A stretch of DNA of 64,000 bases from NCBI RefSeq assembly GCF_003351025.1, contig NZ_QPCG01000001.1, forward strand, positions 1,061,949-1,125,948, read 5' to 3'. This document shows, piece after piece, positions 17,679 to 27,495 of this stretch. The notes beneath the pieces were generated by a model that was not told the origin of the DNA, made no database searches, and was given only the letters and a program-made list of their open reading frames with translations. Source of the DNA: Mucilaginibacter endophyticus (GTDB lineage Bacteria > Bacteroidota > Bacteroidia > Sphingobacteriales > Sphingobacteriaceae). Positions within the stretch are counted from its first letter, which is position 1; every line of letters starts with the position of its first letter. The translations under genes were made by a program, and so were the position numbers.

Positions 17679-19091
17679 TTAAACCTCTTTTAAAATATTG
17701 GCTGCAGTAAGGATCTTGTGGATGGCCAGCATACTGATATAACTCCAGAATATGTTGTTGATGATAAATTCAAAGCTAAGTCCGCGCCACATGATCTGGA
17801 ATAATCCGCTAAAAATCAAGGCAGTGCCCAGGATATAACCGCCGAAGAGTTTCTCGGCCTTTACCGAAATTATTTGCGCAATAGCCCCATAAACCAGCAT
17901 AATTACGAATATACCCGGAGCGCCGGCGGTGAGATAAGCGTCGACAATAAAAGCTGGTTTAGCCGATACCGAGGAGGCCCTGTTAACTACACCAGCGTCA
18001 AAAACGCGCTCCATCACCAGGTCTTCGGTAATAGGTTTTGCAGGCCAGAAAATACGTGGTACAAGTGCTATTGCTGATTGTTCGAACAGCTTAGTTCCGT
18101 AAAAATCAATATTTTTTGGCGTTGATTGCGTGAATTTGATGAACATATCAATTTCGCTGAGCCTGAAGACCAAAAAGCCCCAGTTAGAGTCATCTTCGTC
18201 TCCTGTATTTGCACTGTTTATAGCAGCGTCAAGGGCAAGTTGTGTCGCCTCATCGGTAGATGCATCCCCCGACCACGCGTTTTGCCGGAAAATACGGTTA
18301 TAAGTGGGGAGGAACATGAATAAAAGTAATAGCGCCGGAACAAAAATGCCGATCACGATTTTTTTATAATTAGGATATAAGAAAATTCCCAAAACCAGTA
18401 CGCTTATGATAATGGGCTCTTTAAATCCCGATGTTAAGGCCTGGTAAAAATTAAATATGTAAAAGATGAGACAGATTAACGTGTTACCGGGCTTTTTTAA
18501 CGGTATGGCGAAGGCGAGTGCCAGGGTACCTGCAATAAAACTAAGTGAACTGAATTGATTGGCAAATTGAGACAGACCAGGAACCTTGGTGAAAAGTATA
18601 GAAGCCGGGAAACTAAATACAGCAAACATCATCAAAAGATTGGCCAGCTTTTCTTTCGAGATATAATACTTTGATTTAGTTTCATAATTCATGAACATTA
18701 AAATACCTGAAGCAAAAGAGGCATGGGCCAGGCAATAATAACGCTGACATTGAGCGGTATGCACCAGCCGGTCTTTATCCATAAGGGTAGTGGTTACCTT
18801 CTCGAAGTTCTCATAACCCAACACATCCAAAAAATAAAAAATAGATGTGCAAGCCATGTAGCCTGCAAAAATGATTTGTACCATAAAAATAGGGCGCATG
18901 AGTTGCTCGGCTATGCTCCTGTCTGTCGGCAGTGGTTTTACCCATCCGGTCAGGGTCAGGAAAAATATGAGGAAAGAGCCCAGCCAGGCTACACAGTACG
19001 ATAATTTAGGATCGCCGCCGAACAACATGGCTAAAGCCCAGGGTATAAATAGTACAATAATACGCTCAAGGGGCGCCTGGTTATTTTGCAT
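17679..19091 (-). CDS. Wzy-like polysaccharide polymerase (exosortase-associated type)
   Basis: 470 aa, polytopic membrane protein with about ten to twelve helices and a large periplasmic loop in the middle (about 265-345, containing NRIFRQNAWSGDAS and the acidic GDEDDSN). This is the topology of O-antigen polymerases/ligases (Wzy/WaaL). Sequence identity to classical Wzy cannot be judged by eye. Proteins called exosortase Y-associated Wzy-like, as I recall the name, sit next to exosortases in Bacteroidota. It should join lipid-linked repeat units at the periplasmic face. It overlaps the upstream GT4 gene by 11 bp and is followed by the exosortase fusion gene. Confidence 0.75.
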   Translation of the reverse strand: MQNNQAPLERIIVLFIPWALAMLFGGDPKLSYCVAWLGSFLIFFLTLTGWVKPLPTDRSIAEQLMRPIFMVQIIFAGYMACTSIFYFLDVLGYENFEKVTTTLMDKDRLVHTAQCQRYYCLAHASFASGILMFMNYETKSKYYISKEKLANLLMMFAVFSFPASILFTKVPGLSQFANQFSSLSFIAGTLALAFAIPLKKPGNTLICLIFYIFNFYQALTSGFKEPIIISVLVLGIFLYPNYKKIVIGIFVPALLLLFMFLPTYNRIFRQNAWSGDASTDEATQLALDAAINSANTGDEDDSNWGFLVFRLSEIDMFIKFTQSTPKNIDFYGTKLFEQSAIALVPRIFWPAKPITEDLVMERVFDAGVVNRASSVSAKPAFIVDAYLTAGAPGIFVIMLVYGAIAQIISVKAEKLFGGYILGTALIFSGLFQIMWRGLSFEFIINNIFWSYISMLAIHKILTAANILKEV

Positions 19092-20235
19092 ATGTATTCT
19101 TCAGCGTTTTCAAGATGGTTTCGGCCTGGATTTCAAAGCTCCAGGAAGTTACCTTGGCTTTGGCGTTATTGCCTAAGTTGCTTAACCCTGTTTTGTTTTC
19201 AAGCAACAAAGATAACTTTTGAATTAAGGAAGACCGGCTTCCGGCTTCAAACATCTCTCCGTTGATACCCGAATCAACAAGATCAATCGCACAACCACAT
19301 TTATCAGATACAAGTACAGGCCGGCTCGCCGCCATCGCCTCGTTAACAGCAAGGCCCCATGTTTCGTTAGGTCCTTTTGAAGGTAAGCAAAATATATCGC
19401 ATGCCTGGTATATGGCTGGCATGGCCGATTGATTGCGGAACGCTAAGAAATGAACTTTTTCCGACTCAGCAGCGTTTGCTTTAAGGGAATTTTCCAAAGG
19501 CCCATTCCCAACAAACAACAGATGAGTATTTGGCATGTCCATCGATAGGAAAGCATCAAGTAAAATTTGCGGAGATTTTTTTTCCTCCAATTTACCCGCG
19601 AATAAAATAACGGTATCATTTGGTTTAATGCCAAGGCCGGACCTGATATCTGTTGCTTCCTTCGATCTGTCAGTAGCGAACCTGCTGTTATCGATAGCGT
19701 GAGGTGCAAAAAAAAGCTGATCGTTTTTTAACCCATATTTTTGAAAATATGCCTTGTTGTTAGAGCCAACGTAAAAAACATAATCAACATGGCTATACAC
19801 CCAGCGCAGTACAAATGAGCGTAACAGATTTTTGAAGCCTGTTTGCCCGTCAAGTAATGTTGAATCGCCTCGAAAATAAAGCGGTATTTTATTTTTGAAA
19901 TGGCGTATAACTTTCAAATGGCTATTGTAAGCCCATCCGTAAACTAAAATAGCATCGGGCTGCCAGTTCTTTATTTGGCTAATCAGATCGGGATTTACTA
20001 TTCCTTTAAAATGATGTGAGCCGGGGTTGGGAGCAGTGTTTTTAACCCATTGATAAGGGTAGCCATCAAGCAGCGGAATATCCCAGGCTATTGTTTTACC
20101 GAAACCGGGATCAAACTTTTGCTGTGCCTCCTCGCCCCATGTATAAAATACCATAACCTCTATGCTTTGGCTTAGCAGCTTAAATACCGGAGCATAGTAT
20201 TGAATAGGGTGGGTGGTAATAATGGCGAGGCGCAT
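19081..20235 (-). CDS. GT4-family glycosyltransferase
   Basis: 384 aa, GT-B fold. The N-terminal acceptor domain starts with LAIITTHPIQYYAPVF, and the C-terminal nucleotide-sugar domain has FAGKLEEKKSPQ and the E-x7-E motif in NETWGLAVNEAMAA near residue 300. It transfers an activated sugar to the growing lipid-linked repeat unit at the inner face of the membrane. It follows the FkbM gene by 1 bp and overlaps the Wzy-like gene. Exosortase Y loci carry a conserved glycosyltransferase (XYAG1, as I recall it), and this gene is a candidate. Confidence 0.9.
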   Translation of the reverse strand: MRLAIITTHPIQYYAPVFKLLSQSIEVMVFYTWGEEAQQKFDPGFGKTIAWDIPLLDGYPYQWVKNTAPNPGSHHFKGIVNPDLISQIKNWQPDAILVYGWAYNSHLKVIRHFKNKIPLYFRGDSTLLDGQTGFKNLLRSFVLRWVYSHVDYVFYVGSNNKAYFQKYGLKNDQLFFAPHAIDNSRFATDRSKEATDIRSGLGIKPNDTVILFAGKLEEKKSPQILLDAFLSMDMPNTHLLFVGNGPLENSLKANAAESEKVHFLAFRNQSAMPAIYQACDIFCLPSKGPNETWGLAVNEAMAASRPVLVSDKCGCAIDLVDSGINGEMFEAGSRSSLIQKLSLLLENKTGLSNLGNNAKAKVTSWSFEIQAETILKTLKNTYAK

Positions 20236-20236
20236 G

Positions 20237-21139
20237 TTAAATTTTTTCGCCCAGTGCTGTAAACGCTGGGGCCGATTTTAATCGTGACAGGATAAAATCG
20301 ATGTCGCGACAGTAAATGGTGTTATAATGCCCAAATGAGGGTATCAAATTTAATCCCCTCGTAAACGGATCATACCGGTATGGCGCAAAACCCGAAGATA
20401 CCAGGGTTTGGTGAATATCTTCTTCGTTAAACCCGTAACGCGAGCCACTGCCGTTCAGCTCAATGATAATGGCTTTTAGCATTGGTTGCTTTAAAGTTTC
20501 GTTCATCCCTTTAAGCACTTCCGTTTCAAAGCCTTCCACATCAATCTTAATGAGTGAGGGACAGTCGTCAGCAGTTAACGAATCTACAGTGATCACATCT
20601 ATCATTTCCGCATCTGCCTTTTCATTATCAAGCACCACGTGGTTGGTGGTATCTTCATTTTTCGAAAAGCTTAACTGTCCTGCCGTTGCTCCTGCCGCGG
20701 CATTGATCATCGTAACCTTGTTTTGTAAGCTGTTCAGCCCGAGATTTTTAGCAGTTAATGCCGCTGTGGTTGACGAAGCCTCAATAGCAATGGTTTTTGC
20801 ATTACTAACACCGGAGGCCAGTAAGGTGTACGAACCCGCGTTCGCGCCAATATCAAAGAAAACATCTTCCGGCGTCAAAAAGTGAAGCAGAAATGCCATG
20901 TCCTCAAATTCGTGCAGTCCGGTATAAATGTTTCCTGTTATCCCGGTAAGGCCTTTACGGACGTAAAAATTTACGTTACCTACAAAAGGCTTTATTAACA
21001 ATTTTGAAGGTTGAATGCTGCTTTGAAGCTGCCAGCCTAAAAATCTCAGCAACGCCTTAAACGGATGCCTTTTACCTAAGGGATGGTTTAAAATAAAGCC
21101 GAAAGTCCTCTTAATTTTTCCCACTGATAACACGGTCAA
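20237..21139 (-). CDS. FkbM-family SAM-dependent methyltransferase
   Basis: About 300 aa. The SAM-binding motif is FFDIGANAGSYTLLA and the family signature SLIKIDVEGFETEVLKGM follows. FkbM enzymes are O-methyltransferases; in polysaccharide loci they methylate sugar hydroxyls. The N-terminus is uncertain: the longest frame starts at TTG (21139) with a 29-bp overlap of the upstream gene, while in-frame GTG codons at 21133 and 21124 give shorter overlaps. There is no ATG. It is one of four FkbM genes in the operon and the most divergent in length. Confidence 0.88.
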   Translation of the reverse strand: MTVLSVGKIKRTFGFILNHPLGKRHPFKALLRFLGWQLQSSIQPSKLLIKPFVGNVNFYVRKGLTGITGNIYTGLHEFEDMAFLLHFLTPEDVFFDIGANAGSYTLLASGVSNAKTIAIEASSTTAALTAKNLGLNSLQNKVTMINAAAGATAGQLSFSKNEDTTNHVVLDNEKADAEMIDVITVDSLTADDCPSLIKIDVEGFETEVLKGMNETLKQPMLKAIIIELNGSGSRYGFNEEDIHQTLVSSGFAPYRYDPFTRGLNLIPSFGHYNTIYCRDIDFILSRLKSAPAFTALGEKI

Positions 21140-22391
21140 AAAGTTTACATTGTTCTACAGTCATTTGCCTCGCAGAATATTTATCAGCGGCTTCTTCGTT
21201 ATAATTAGGGAGCGGTTCATTACCCTGAACGATAGAAAGTAAAAAAGTATTGATGTCATCATCCGTAACCGTATCGTAATTATATACTTGTTTTACTCCA
21301 TATTCCTTCATGATATCAATTGCCGAACTCGAGGCATTAAAGATAGCCAGTATTGGTTTCTGCGTTAGCAAATAAGGATAAATTTTCGAAGCGGTGTATT
21401 TTGGATCATCGGAGCCTGGTATGAACAGGACATCGGTCTGTTTTAGTGTGAGCAGCGTGTGATAATAACTTATCCTGTCGGTAATTTCGGTTACGTTACC
21501 GGCTACACCAAAATGATCGGCAACCGGTAAGATGCTGGGCTTGCCTTCGCCGGCGGGTGCATAGCTGGTACCAATAAAGTAGAACCTTAGCGCCTCCAAA
21601 GCTTTATTTCCCGAATCCAGTCCGGCTTTGAACGCCTTGAAAAGGGTACTTACTGCTTTTTGCATGTCTGCTCCACCACGCCCTACATATACTATATTGA
21701 CGTGAGAGTCATCAAGTAGCTTGGGGAAATTGCTTTGATTTTTTTCTGCAATTTCCATATCGGGTTCAAAGGCCCCGAAGGTGATTGTTGCTGCCGGGAT
21801 ATGCTGAATACGAGGGTATCGGTTTTTAAGATCGGTAATGTAATGGTCGGATACGCTGATCAAACCATCCGCGCTGTTCATGGCAATAGGCTCCAGGTAT
21901 TTGTTCAACCTGTATGAAAACCAGTATTTACGCGGTCGTTGGGCCTTTGGTTTATCCTGGTAATAATCCGAGTGCCAGGGGTCCTGCATGTCAATTACAT
22001 AGGGAATGCCAAAGCGCTTTTTAAAATATGCTCCTAAAATACAAACGGGGAACTGCGTAGTCGAAAAATAGATTAGATCATATTGTTTCGACTTTAAAAG
22101 TGACTTGATTTTTTTCTTGTAAAACAGCAACGACCGTAATGCTATGCTACCCAAGCCAAATTTTGAAGTGAGGTTTTTGGGGAGCGCCTTTACTTTATGG
22201 ATCCTGACATCGCCCGGGATACTTTGTAAAAGCAGTTGATCAATAGGGAGATCAGAATATTGTTCATCCACAATAACAACCTCTACCTCCCAGCCGTTTG
22301 CAGCAAAATAGGGAATACTCATCCTTACACGCTGCATATCAGCAGCATTTACAGGTGGGAAATAAGGGGATACGATCAGCAGTTTTTTCAT
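21111..22391 (-). CDS. GT4-like glycosyltransferase
   Basis: 426 aa, GT-B type. The N-terminus has LLIVSPYFPPVNAADMQR, typical of GT4 enzymes that bind the acceptor with a PP-x-N loop. The C-terminal half has IVYVGRGGADMQKAV and a late FIPGSDDPKYTASKIYPYL region, where the usual E-x7-E pair is replaced by a D/S-rich loop. It lies 3 bp after the GT-A gene and overlaps the FkbM gene. Donor and acceptor are unknown. Confidence 0.87.
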   Translation of the reverse strand: MKKLLIVSPYFPPVNAADMQRVRMSIPYFAANGWEVEVVIVDEQYSDLPIDQLLLQSIPGDVRIHKVKALPKNLTSKFGLGSIALRSLLFYKKKIKSLLKSKQYDLIYFSTTQFPVCILGAYFKKRFGIPYVIDMQDPWHSDYYQDKPKAQRPRKYWFSYRLNKYLEPIAMNSADGLISVSDHYITDLKNRYPRIQHIPAATITFGAFEPDMEIAEKNQSNFPKLLDDSHVNIVYVGRGGADMQKAVSTLFKAFKAGLDSGNKALEALRFYFIGTSYAPAGEGKPSILPVADHFGVAGNVTEITDRISYYHTLLTLKQTDVLFIPGSDDPKYTASKIYPYLLTQKPILAIFNASSSAIDIMKEYGVKQVYNYDTVTDDDINTFLLSIVQGNEPLPNYNEEAADKYSARQMTVEQCKLFDRVISGKN

Positions 22392-22394
22392 AGG

Positions 22395-23354
22395 CTATCT
22401 CATGATCCTTTTCCACCACCGGTTGCCGCTAAGTTTTTCACGGGCCTGCGACCAATCGCAAACCTCATCAATGATGTCATAGAAGCCCTGTTGTTTTTCC
22501 GGCAGATCATTCAGTCCTATCTTTTCAATAAGCTGTGGTAAATTCTCATAAAAAGCTTGGGTACGATAGGGGGGATGCAGCGACCATAACCCCTCACCGA
22601 TCCCTAAAAAGTCAATCCGTTTTAAATTATGTTGGATGAGATAGTCTGAAAGCATATGCTCAGGAAGATCAGCATTGGGATTACCTTCAATAATCGCTTT
22701 TGCCTGTCCGCGAAGCGGTGGCAGAGTCAGTATCAGTTTATCAGCATCAAATCTGCCTTTATCTATCATGAAAATCCTGGTACTCATGCCCTTTAGCTGC
22801 CATGTATAGGGGGCAACTTTCTGAACAATATCCTGACCAACCAAAATATCCGCAGGGTGCGGCGGGCCGGGCAGCGGGGAAGCAATGAGGCAACTTGAAT
22901 CAGACTCGAAAAGTTTAACCGCTTCGCCAATCCAGTGCTGACTTCCTCCGCCTAAAAACATGTCCGAATCCAGGTGTAAAACGAGATTATTTTTAGCCGA
23001 GTACAATCCGAAAAAGTAGGCGTAAAACGGACCGCCCCTGAAATCTTTATCGGGCATATTCTTTTTACCAAAGAATTTATCGGCTACCTTTTGTTTCGTC
23101 GCCGGGGTATAATCAACGTAGTTTATACTCACGGCATAATTGCGCTTAACCTCGATCTTCAAAAAATCGTCCAACAGGGCTTTATTCGCCTCCCAGCCAT
23201 CAGCAAAACGCCCTTTGCTTGGGCGGGTATCAACCGTTAAAAGAATGTCGTCAACCTGTGTGGCCAGCATCTCCAACTGATGCTTGAGCATAAAGCGTGC
23301 GTGCGGATAATCGCCGGGCGCAAGGTTTATCTGTAAGCTTACTTTATTTTTCAA
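22395..23354 (-). CDS. putative GT-A glycosyltransferase of unrecognised family
   Basis: 319 aa. I do not recognise the exact family. A GT-A fold is suggested by the beta strand LVLHLDSDMFLGGG with a DxD motif, preceded by an alpha/beta N-terminus (ARFMLKHQLEMLATQVDDIL) and followed by SDSSCLIASPLPGPPHP. The tail is rich in aromatic and basic residues (GNRWWKRIMR). The start is TTG, because a TAG lies two codons upstream and no ATG exists near. It overlaps the upstream GT4 gene by 11 bp, so it is translated as part of the operon. Confidence 0.75.
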   Translation of the reverse strand: MKNKVSLQINLAPGDYPHARFMLKHQLEMLATQVDDILLTVDTRPSKGRFADGWEANKALLDDFLKIEVKRNYAVSINYVDYTPATKQKVADKFFGKKNMPDKDFRGGPFYAYFFGLYSAKNNLVLHLDSDMFLGGGSQHWIGEAVKLFESDSSCLIASPLPGPPHPADILVGQDIVQKVAPYTWQLKGMSTRIFMIDKGRFDADKLILTLPPLRGQAKAIIEGNPNADLPEHMLSDYLIQHNLKRIDFLGIGEGLWSLHPPYRTQAFYENLPQLIEKIGLNDLPEKQQGFYDIIDEVCDWSQAREKLSGNRWWKRIMR

Positions 23355-24552
23355 GGGCTATACCAACTAATGAGATGAGTTTTTTAGACTCGTTTTCCCA
23401 ATTGTAAAATGCTCCGGCTTCAATTGCCCGGTTTTGTGCCAATTGCAATTCCTCCGGACTATTAAGCCATTTTTCCAGCGCTTCAATTTCTGCACTATCA
23501 GGCTGTTGGGACAATTTAAAGCCGGGATTGAACAAATCATAACCCTCTTTTTGCCCTTCGGTTTCACTCGTGATAACGGGTAACTCGGATTGAATATATT
23601 GGAAAAACTTATTAGTGATGGTATAATTGCGGCTTGCCGGAGTATTCAGTTCTAAGGCCAGACCAATATCAAATTCAGTTATTTTTGTAGCGAGTTGGTT
23701 TTCCGGTACCAGATCGTGAAAAAACAGATGATGTTGGCTGGGTAGCAGTGCAATTAAACTTTGCCTGTAGGACTCCGTAACGTTTCCCAACAGGTGCAAT
23801 TCAATTGGTGTTTTTAATGAATGCAGTATTTTTATAAACTGTTCCAACCCACGCCCCGGGCCTATGGTTTGTGAAAACCAAAACAGTTTTAGCGGTTTGC
23901 TGAAGAGCTTTGTCTTTTGAAAGGAGATCTCCGGCCTCGGAAAAACATTATAAATTACCCGTGGCTTTGGCGATGAATATTGTTGGGCCAATTTCTCGGC
24001 CAGTGCGTTTGATGTTGTGATACAAAAACTCCCTTTGCGTAGTGCCTCTGATTCGGCACGTTGTAATAAGCCAATCGGCCGCTCTGCACGTGCTTCGGGC
24101 AGCAGGTCTTCAGAATACCAGTCTTCCAGGTCAAATGCAACTTTAAAACCTGCATTTAGCAGGCGGCTACCGATGCAGGTAGGCAGTTCCTGATGGCAAA
24201 TGTACAGATCAGCTTTTATTGCCCTGGCTGCATCATAATAGCGCAAGGCGCCATAACCAAGCGCGAGGCTATTTTCTATCTTAAATCTGCGAATAGCCCA
24301 ACGCCCTAATTTATTGAAAAACCGATCTGCAAATGATTTCAGATTTGTTTTGGATAGATCAGATACCAATTGCAGGCGGATATTCGGGAAATCTGCGATG
24401 GCCGACAGATCCTGAGCATAAAGATCGGCCGAAACACTGCCGGTTAAGATATGAACGTCATACCCCGCAGCTGCAAGTGCTGTAGCCTCTTTCAAAGCCC
24501 TGGGGTTCCGGCAAAGGTGCGATTGGGTAACAATACAGATCGTTTTGTGCAA
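23344..24552 (-). CDS. GT4-family glycosyltransferase
   Basis: 402 aa, GT-B fold. The N-terminal domain begins TICIVTQSHLCRNPRALKEA, and the second domain has LFWFSQTIGPGRGLEQFIK and the acidic region FDIGLALELNTPASRNYTI in the donor site. The start appears to be TTG at 24552, 4 bp after the upstream stop; no ATG is available. Downstream it overlaps the GT-A gene. It is a cytoplasmic, membrane-associated sugar transferase of the repeat-unit pathway by context. Confidence 0.87.
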   Translation of the reverse strand: MHKTICIVTQSHLCRNPRALKEATALAAAGYDVHILTGSVSADLYAQDLSAIADFPNIRLQLVSDLSKTNLKSFADRFFNKLGRWAIRRFKIENSLALGYGALRYYDAARAIKADLYICHQELPTCIGSRLLNAGFKVAFDLEDWYSEDLLPEARAERPIGLLQRAESEALRKGSFCITTSNALAEKLAQQYSSPKPRVIYNVFPRPEISFQKTKLFSKPLKLFWFSQTIGPGRGLEQFIKILHSLKTPIELHLLGNVTESYRQSLIALLPSQHHLFFHDLVPENQLATKITEFDIGLALELNTPASRNYTITNKFFQYIQSELPVITSETEGQKEGYDLFNPGFKLSQQPDSAEIEALEKWLNSPEELQLAQNRAIEAGAFYNWENESKKLISLVGIALEK

Positions 24553-24556
24553 GTTG

Positions 24557-25714
24557 TTAATTAAATAGCCTGGTTTTTATTTTTTGGAGGGATTCCGGGA
24601 TCGAATGTGCTCCGAGTGCTTTCTGCTGGCTTCTGGCTCTTAATTCTTTTCGCTTACTTTCAGATCGGGCTAATTCCAGGCTTTTAAACACCAATTCATC
24701 GGCATCAGTATATGTCTCAATATCAGTGCCTAATTCATAGAGATGGGTGAGCCCTTCGGTATATTCTGTGAGGTAGCAGGCACCTAACATAGGAGCTTCC
24801 AGGTCCCGGAGCCGGCTATAAGTCAATATATTTTTTCCAAAGTCGTAAAAGGTTGGTACCCGGTTTATGCCCAGGGTGATCATACTTTCCCGGCTAAGAC
24901 GGATGTATTCATCGAAATCAGGCTTCTCAAATAAGTTTTCGGCATTTATAAGAACCTGATCCTGTTTATTAAACCGTTTAACATGATAGGCAGCAAAAGC
25001 TTTCAGTCCTGTTTGGCGTATCAGTTGCAGCTGGTTATTGATTTTTGCGGATAGATTTGATGCCGGTAACACAGTCGCCGATTCGTTTTCATTGTGCCAT
25101 CCGGTTCCGGTTATTTGTACCGGTAATCCTTTGTCGATCACATTTGCCAGGAGTTGCGCACGCAGGTAGTCTTTAGAACCAATAAAGGTAATGGCATCTG
25201 TTTCCCTAACCGGAAGTGTCCGATATTCTGGCGCTACCCACATAGGCATGGGGAGGTTAATATAAGCGACCCCAGCCGTTTGATACATATTCAATGCTTC
25301 AAATTCCGGCACCCACACCAGATCAAATATTTTAAATTCAGGTGGTAATTTGCTGAAGGATCTAATATTATCGCAGTAAAAATTAACACAAGGCACGCCC
25401 ATTGCCCTTATTTGTTTAATGGCGTTTATGTCAATCTGCTTGGGATACAGGTAACAAAGAAAAATGTCGAAATGCTGCCGGTTGGTTTTTACGTAATCGA
25501 CAGTTTGCGTCCAGGTCTGTTGTTTCCACTGTTTTAAGGCCGGGTCATTCTCATAGGGGACCATCCCGGCGGCCCAATCCAGTCCGGGGACTTCCATCCA
25601 TTTCATACCTGCCTCATCTATACCATTTTTGATATAGTAAGTCCAGAAACGATAGGCTGGTATGGCATGTGGCGCTGTCCCGATATCCTGCATAAAAGAA
25701 AGTAAGATCCTCAT
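24557..25714 (-). CDS. CgeB-like glycosyltransferase (Glyco_trans_1_2 type)
   Basis: 385 aa. The C-terminal half matches the CgeB-like GT-B donor domain (TLGINRVPTFYDFGKNILTY, then RLRDLEAPMLGACYLTEYTE). In the N-terminal half, IFLCYLYPKQIDINAIKQIR is followed by a conserved-looking NFYCDNIRSF segment. The family modifies glycans with donors that are mostly unknown. It overlaps the FkbM gene upstream by 4 bp (ATGA), a sign of translational coupling. Confidence 0.8.
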   Translation of the reverse strand: MRILLSFMQDIGTAPHAIPAYRFWTYYIKNGIDEAGMKWMEVPGLDWAAGMVPYENDPALKQWKQQTWTQTVDYVKTNRQHFDIFLCYLYPKQIDINAIKQIRAMGVPCVNFYCDNIRSFSKLPPEFKIFDLVWVPEFEALNMYQTAGVAYINLPMPMWVAPEYRTLPVRETDAITFIGSKDYLRAQLLANVIDKGLPVQITGTGWHNENESATVLPASNLSAKINNQLQLIRQTGLKAFAAYHVKRFNKQDQVLINAENLFEKPDFDEYIRLSRESMITLGINRVPTFYDFGKNILTYSRLRDLEAPMLGACYLTEYTEGLTHLYELGTDIETYTDADELVFKSLELARSESKRKELRARSQQKALGAHSIPESLQKIKTRLFN

Positions 25715-26481
25715 GAAAGTCGTTTGAACAGGACGTCAATCTGGTTGAGCTCTGTGCCCAAAGGAGTGTTGTTGCCGAATGCAAAAAGTTGAAATCGATA
25801 TCCCGCAAGGTAATTTGCAATATCAAGAAACTGCGCCTGGCCATAGTAATATTCTTTAAAGGAAACTTCACAAATAATATACTTCGCGGAGTTTAGCCAA
25901 TCTCCAAGTCCTTTAAGCACCTCTAACTCAAATCCCTGTACATCAAGTTTGATAATATCCGGTTCGGGTAGCGATTTATCGTCAATCAGGTCGGCAAGAC
26001 GTTTGATCTCTACCTGCTCTTCTTTTTCTTTTTGAATGTGAAAATGCTCAAATTCAAGCGGGGTAGCAGATAGTAAGCTTGATGAGTCAGAAAAACTGGA
26101 TATGTTGATGGTGCCTGTTCCATTTTCATTCCCCGCGCAAAACGGATGCAGGTAAACATCTTTCAACGCCTTACAATTCTCATTGAAATGCGAGATGTGA
26201 AAAGATAATGGCTCAAACGCGTGGACCGCAGCTTGTGGTAAAATAGATTTGGCAAGTAAGGTCCAGGTGCCTGTGTTACTGCCAATATCATAAACAACAA
26301 GATTAGCAGTTAGCGAGCGGTCTTTACCGATTATTTCAAGCAGTTCAAGCGAATCGATATGCCCGAGTTTCAGCGGGGCCCCTGGTGTGTTTTTTAATTT
26401 GCCGATGCGGCGTTTTCGCGCTATTTCAAGCGCCAGCCTTTCAATCAGTTTTTTTGGTTTATATAAGATAGAAAAATTCAT
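25711..26481 (-). CDS. FkbM-family SAM-dependent methyltransferase
   Basis: 256 aa. SAM motif VVYDIGSNTGTWTLLAK, acidic loop VHAFEPLSFH and signature IIKLDVQGFELEVLKGL. It most likely O-methylates a sugar of the polymer. It lies 12 bp after the 333-aa glycosyltransferase gene and overlaps the CgeB-like gene by 4 bp, so the methylated residue is probably added by one of these neighbours. This is inference from position. Confidence 0.9.
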   Translation of the reverse strand: MNFSILYKPKKLIERLALEIARKRRIGKLKNTPGAPLKLGHIDSLELLEIIGKDRSLTANLVVYDIGSNTGTWTLLAKSILPQAAVHAFEPLSFHISHFNENCKALKDVYLHPFCAGNENGTGTINISSFSDSSSLLSATPLEFEHFHIQKEKEEQVEIKRLADLIDDKSLPEPDIIKLDVQGFELEVLKGLGDWLNSAKYIICEVSFKEYYYGQAQFLDIANYLAGYRFQLFAFGNNTPLGTELNQIDVLFKRLS

Positions 26482-26493
26482 GAATAAGCTGGA

Positions 26494-27495
26494 TTACAGG
26501 GTTTTGGTTGCAGGTTTATCGTATACTTCCTGTATGATTTCCAGCATACGCCGGGCACTTTTCTCCAGGGTGATGTTTTTTAATATGTAATCCCTTGGGC
26601 TGAACTGCTGTTGTGTAACCTTTTCCCAAAAAGTAGACAGCCCAGTTTCAAACGTCGCATAATTCTTGAAAGTCATCCCGCAGGTGTCATCAAAGAAAGG
26701 AACGGATGAAGCGGATATATCAGGCGTGCCCCACTGATGTCTTTCAGGGTCAAGCCAATGAGTTTGATCCCAGGCGTAAACGGGTATATCCATAGATAAG
26801 GCTTCGCAACAGGCAAATCCCTGGCTTTCATGCTCGCTCAGGAATATCATCGATCTGGATTGTTTTAGAAGCTCATGATAATCGGCCTCCTGATAATGTC
26901 CGTAACAGATTTCAACAAATGAAAGACCAAGTGCTTTTAGTTTGTTTTTAATGGCCTCAATCAATTCCACCTCCATCTTCGGATAGTCCCATCTGATCTT
27001 ATTATAGATCAGAACATCGTAAACCGGTTTTTTATCTTTTTCCGGAAGCCACTTTTGAGTTTCTATTCCCGCGGGCCAGAGTTCGCAGACATCGGCCCCA
27101 TAATAAGGAATGTAAATGTCATTAGCCCATTTGGAATGCTGCAGGTATTTAACTACCGGAAAATCCTGACACATGGTAGGCCATTGCGTGGGATGGGATA
27201 CCAAAGCGATACCGGCTATAATAGGATTAGGTTTATTATAACCTTCAAGTGCTTGCTTTCCAATCCCTAATACTACTACGGGTTCACCGGGGGCTATTTC
27301 TTTGAACGGCCGGTTTACCACATAATTCACCCCGATTTCATCAAATCCGAGGCGAAGATTTATAAAAACCTTTTCTATCCCGCTTATTTTCTTGGGGCGG
27401 AAAAGCTTTCTGGCCGCTAAGAAAATATATCTGTCGCCGGGAAGGTAGCGGTCTTTTTCCGGTGGTTTGCGAAAGTAAAGGTGAATGCGTTTCAT
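26494..27495 (-). CDS. GT-B type glycosyltransferase, family uncertain
   Basis: 333 aa. The C-terminal half shows a GT-B donor pattern with the E-x7-E-like motif SEHESQGFACCEALSMDIPV and a strand YDVLIYNKIRWDYPKME before it. The N-terminal half (SGIEKVFINLRLGFDEIGV) fits an acceptor domain but lacks the glycine-rich loop of typical GT4 enzymes. It is shorter than most GT4 proteins. It overlaps the GT2 gene upstream by 4 bp. Confidence 0.75.
   Translation of the reverse strand: MKRIHLYFRKPPEKDRYLPGDRYIFLAARKLFRPKKISGIEKVFINLRLGFDEIGVNYVVNRPFKEIAPGEPVVVLGIGKQALEGYNKPNPIIAGIALVSHPTQWPTMCQDFPVVKYLQHSKWANDIYIPYYGADVCELWPAGIETQKWLPEKDKKPVYDVLIYNKIRWDYPKMEVELIEAIKNKLKALGLSFVEICYGHYQEADYHELLKQSRSMIFLSEHESQGFACCEALSMDIPVYAWDQTHWLDPERHQWGTPDISASSVPFFDDTCGMTFKNYATFETGLSTFWEKVTQQQFSPRDYILKNITLEKSARRMLEIIQEVYDKPATKTL

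Noticed and set aside
20463..20885. 140-codon open frame on the plus strand
   Set aside because: Antisense to the FkbM methyltransferase gene, with low-complexity Ser/Ala-rich translation.
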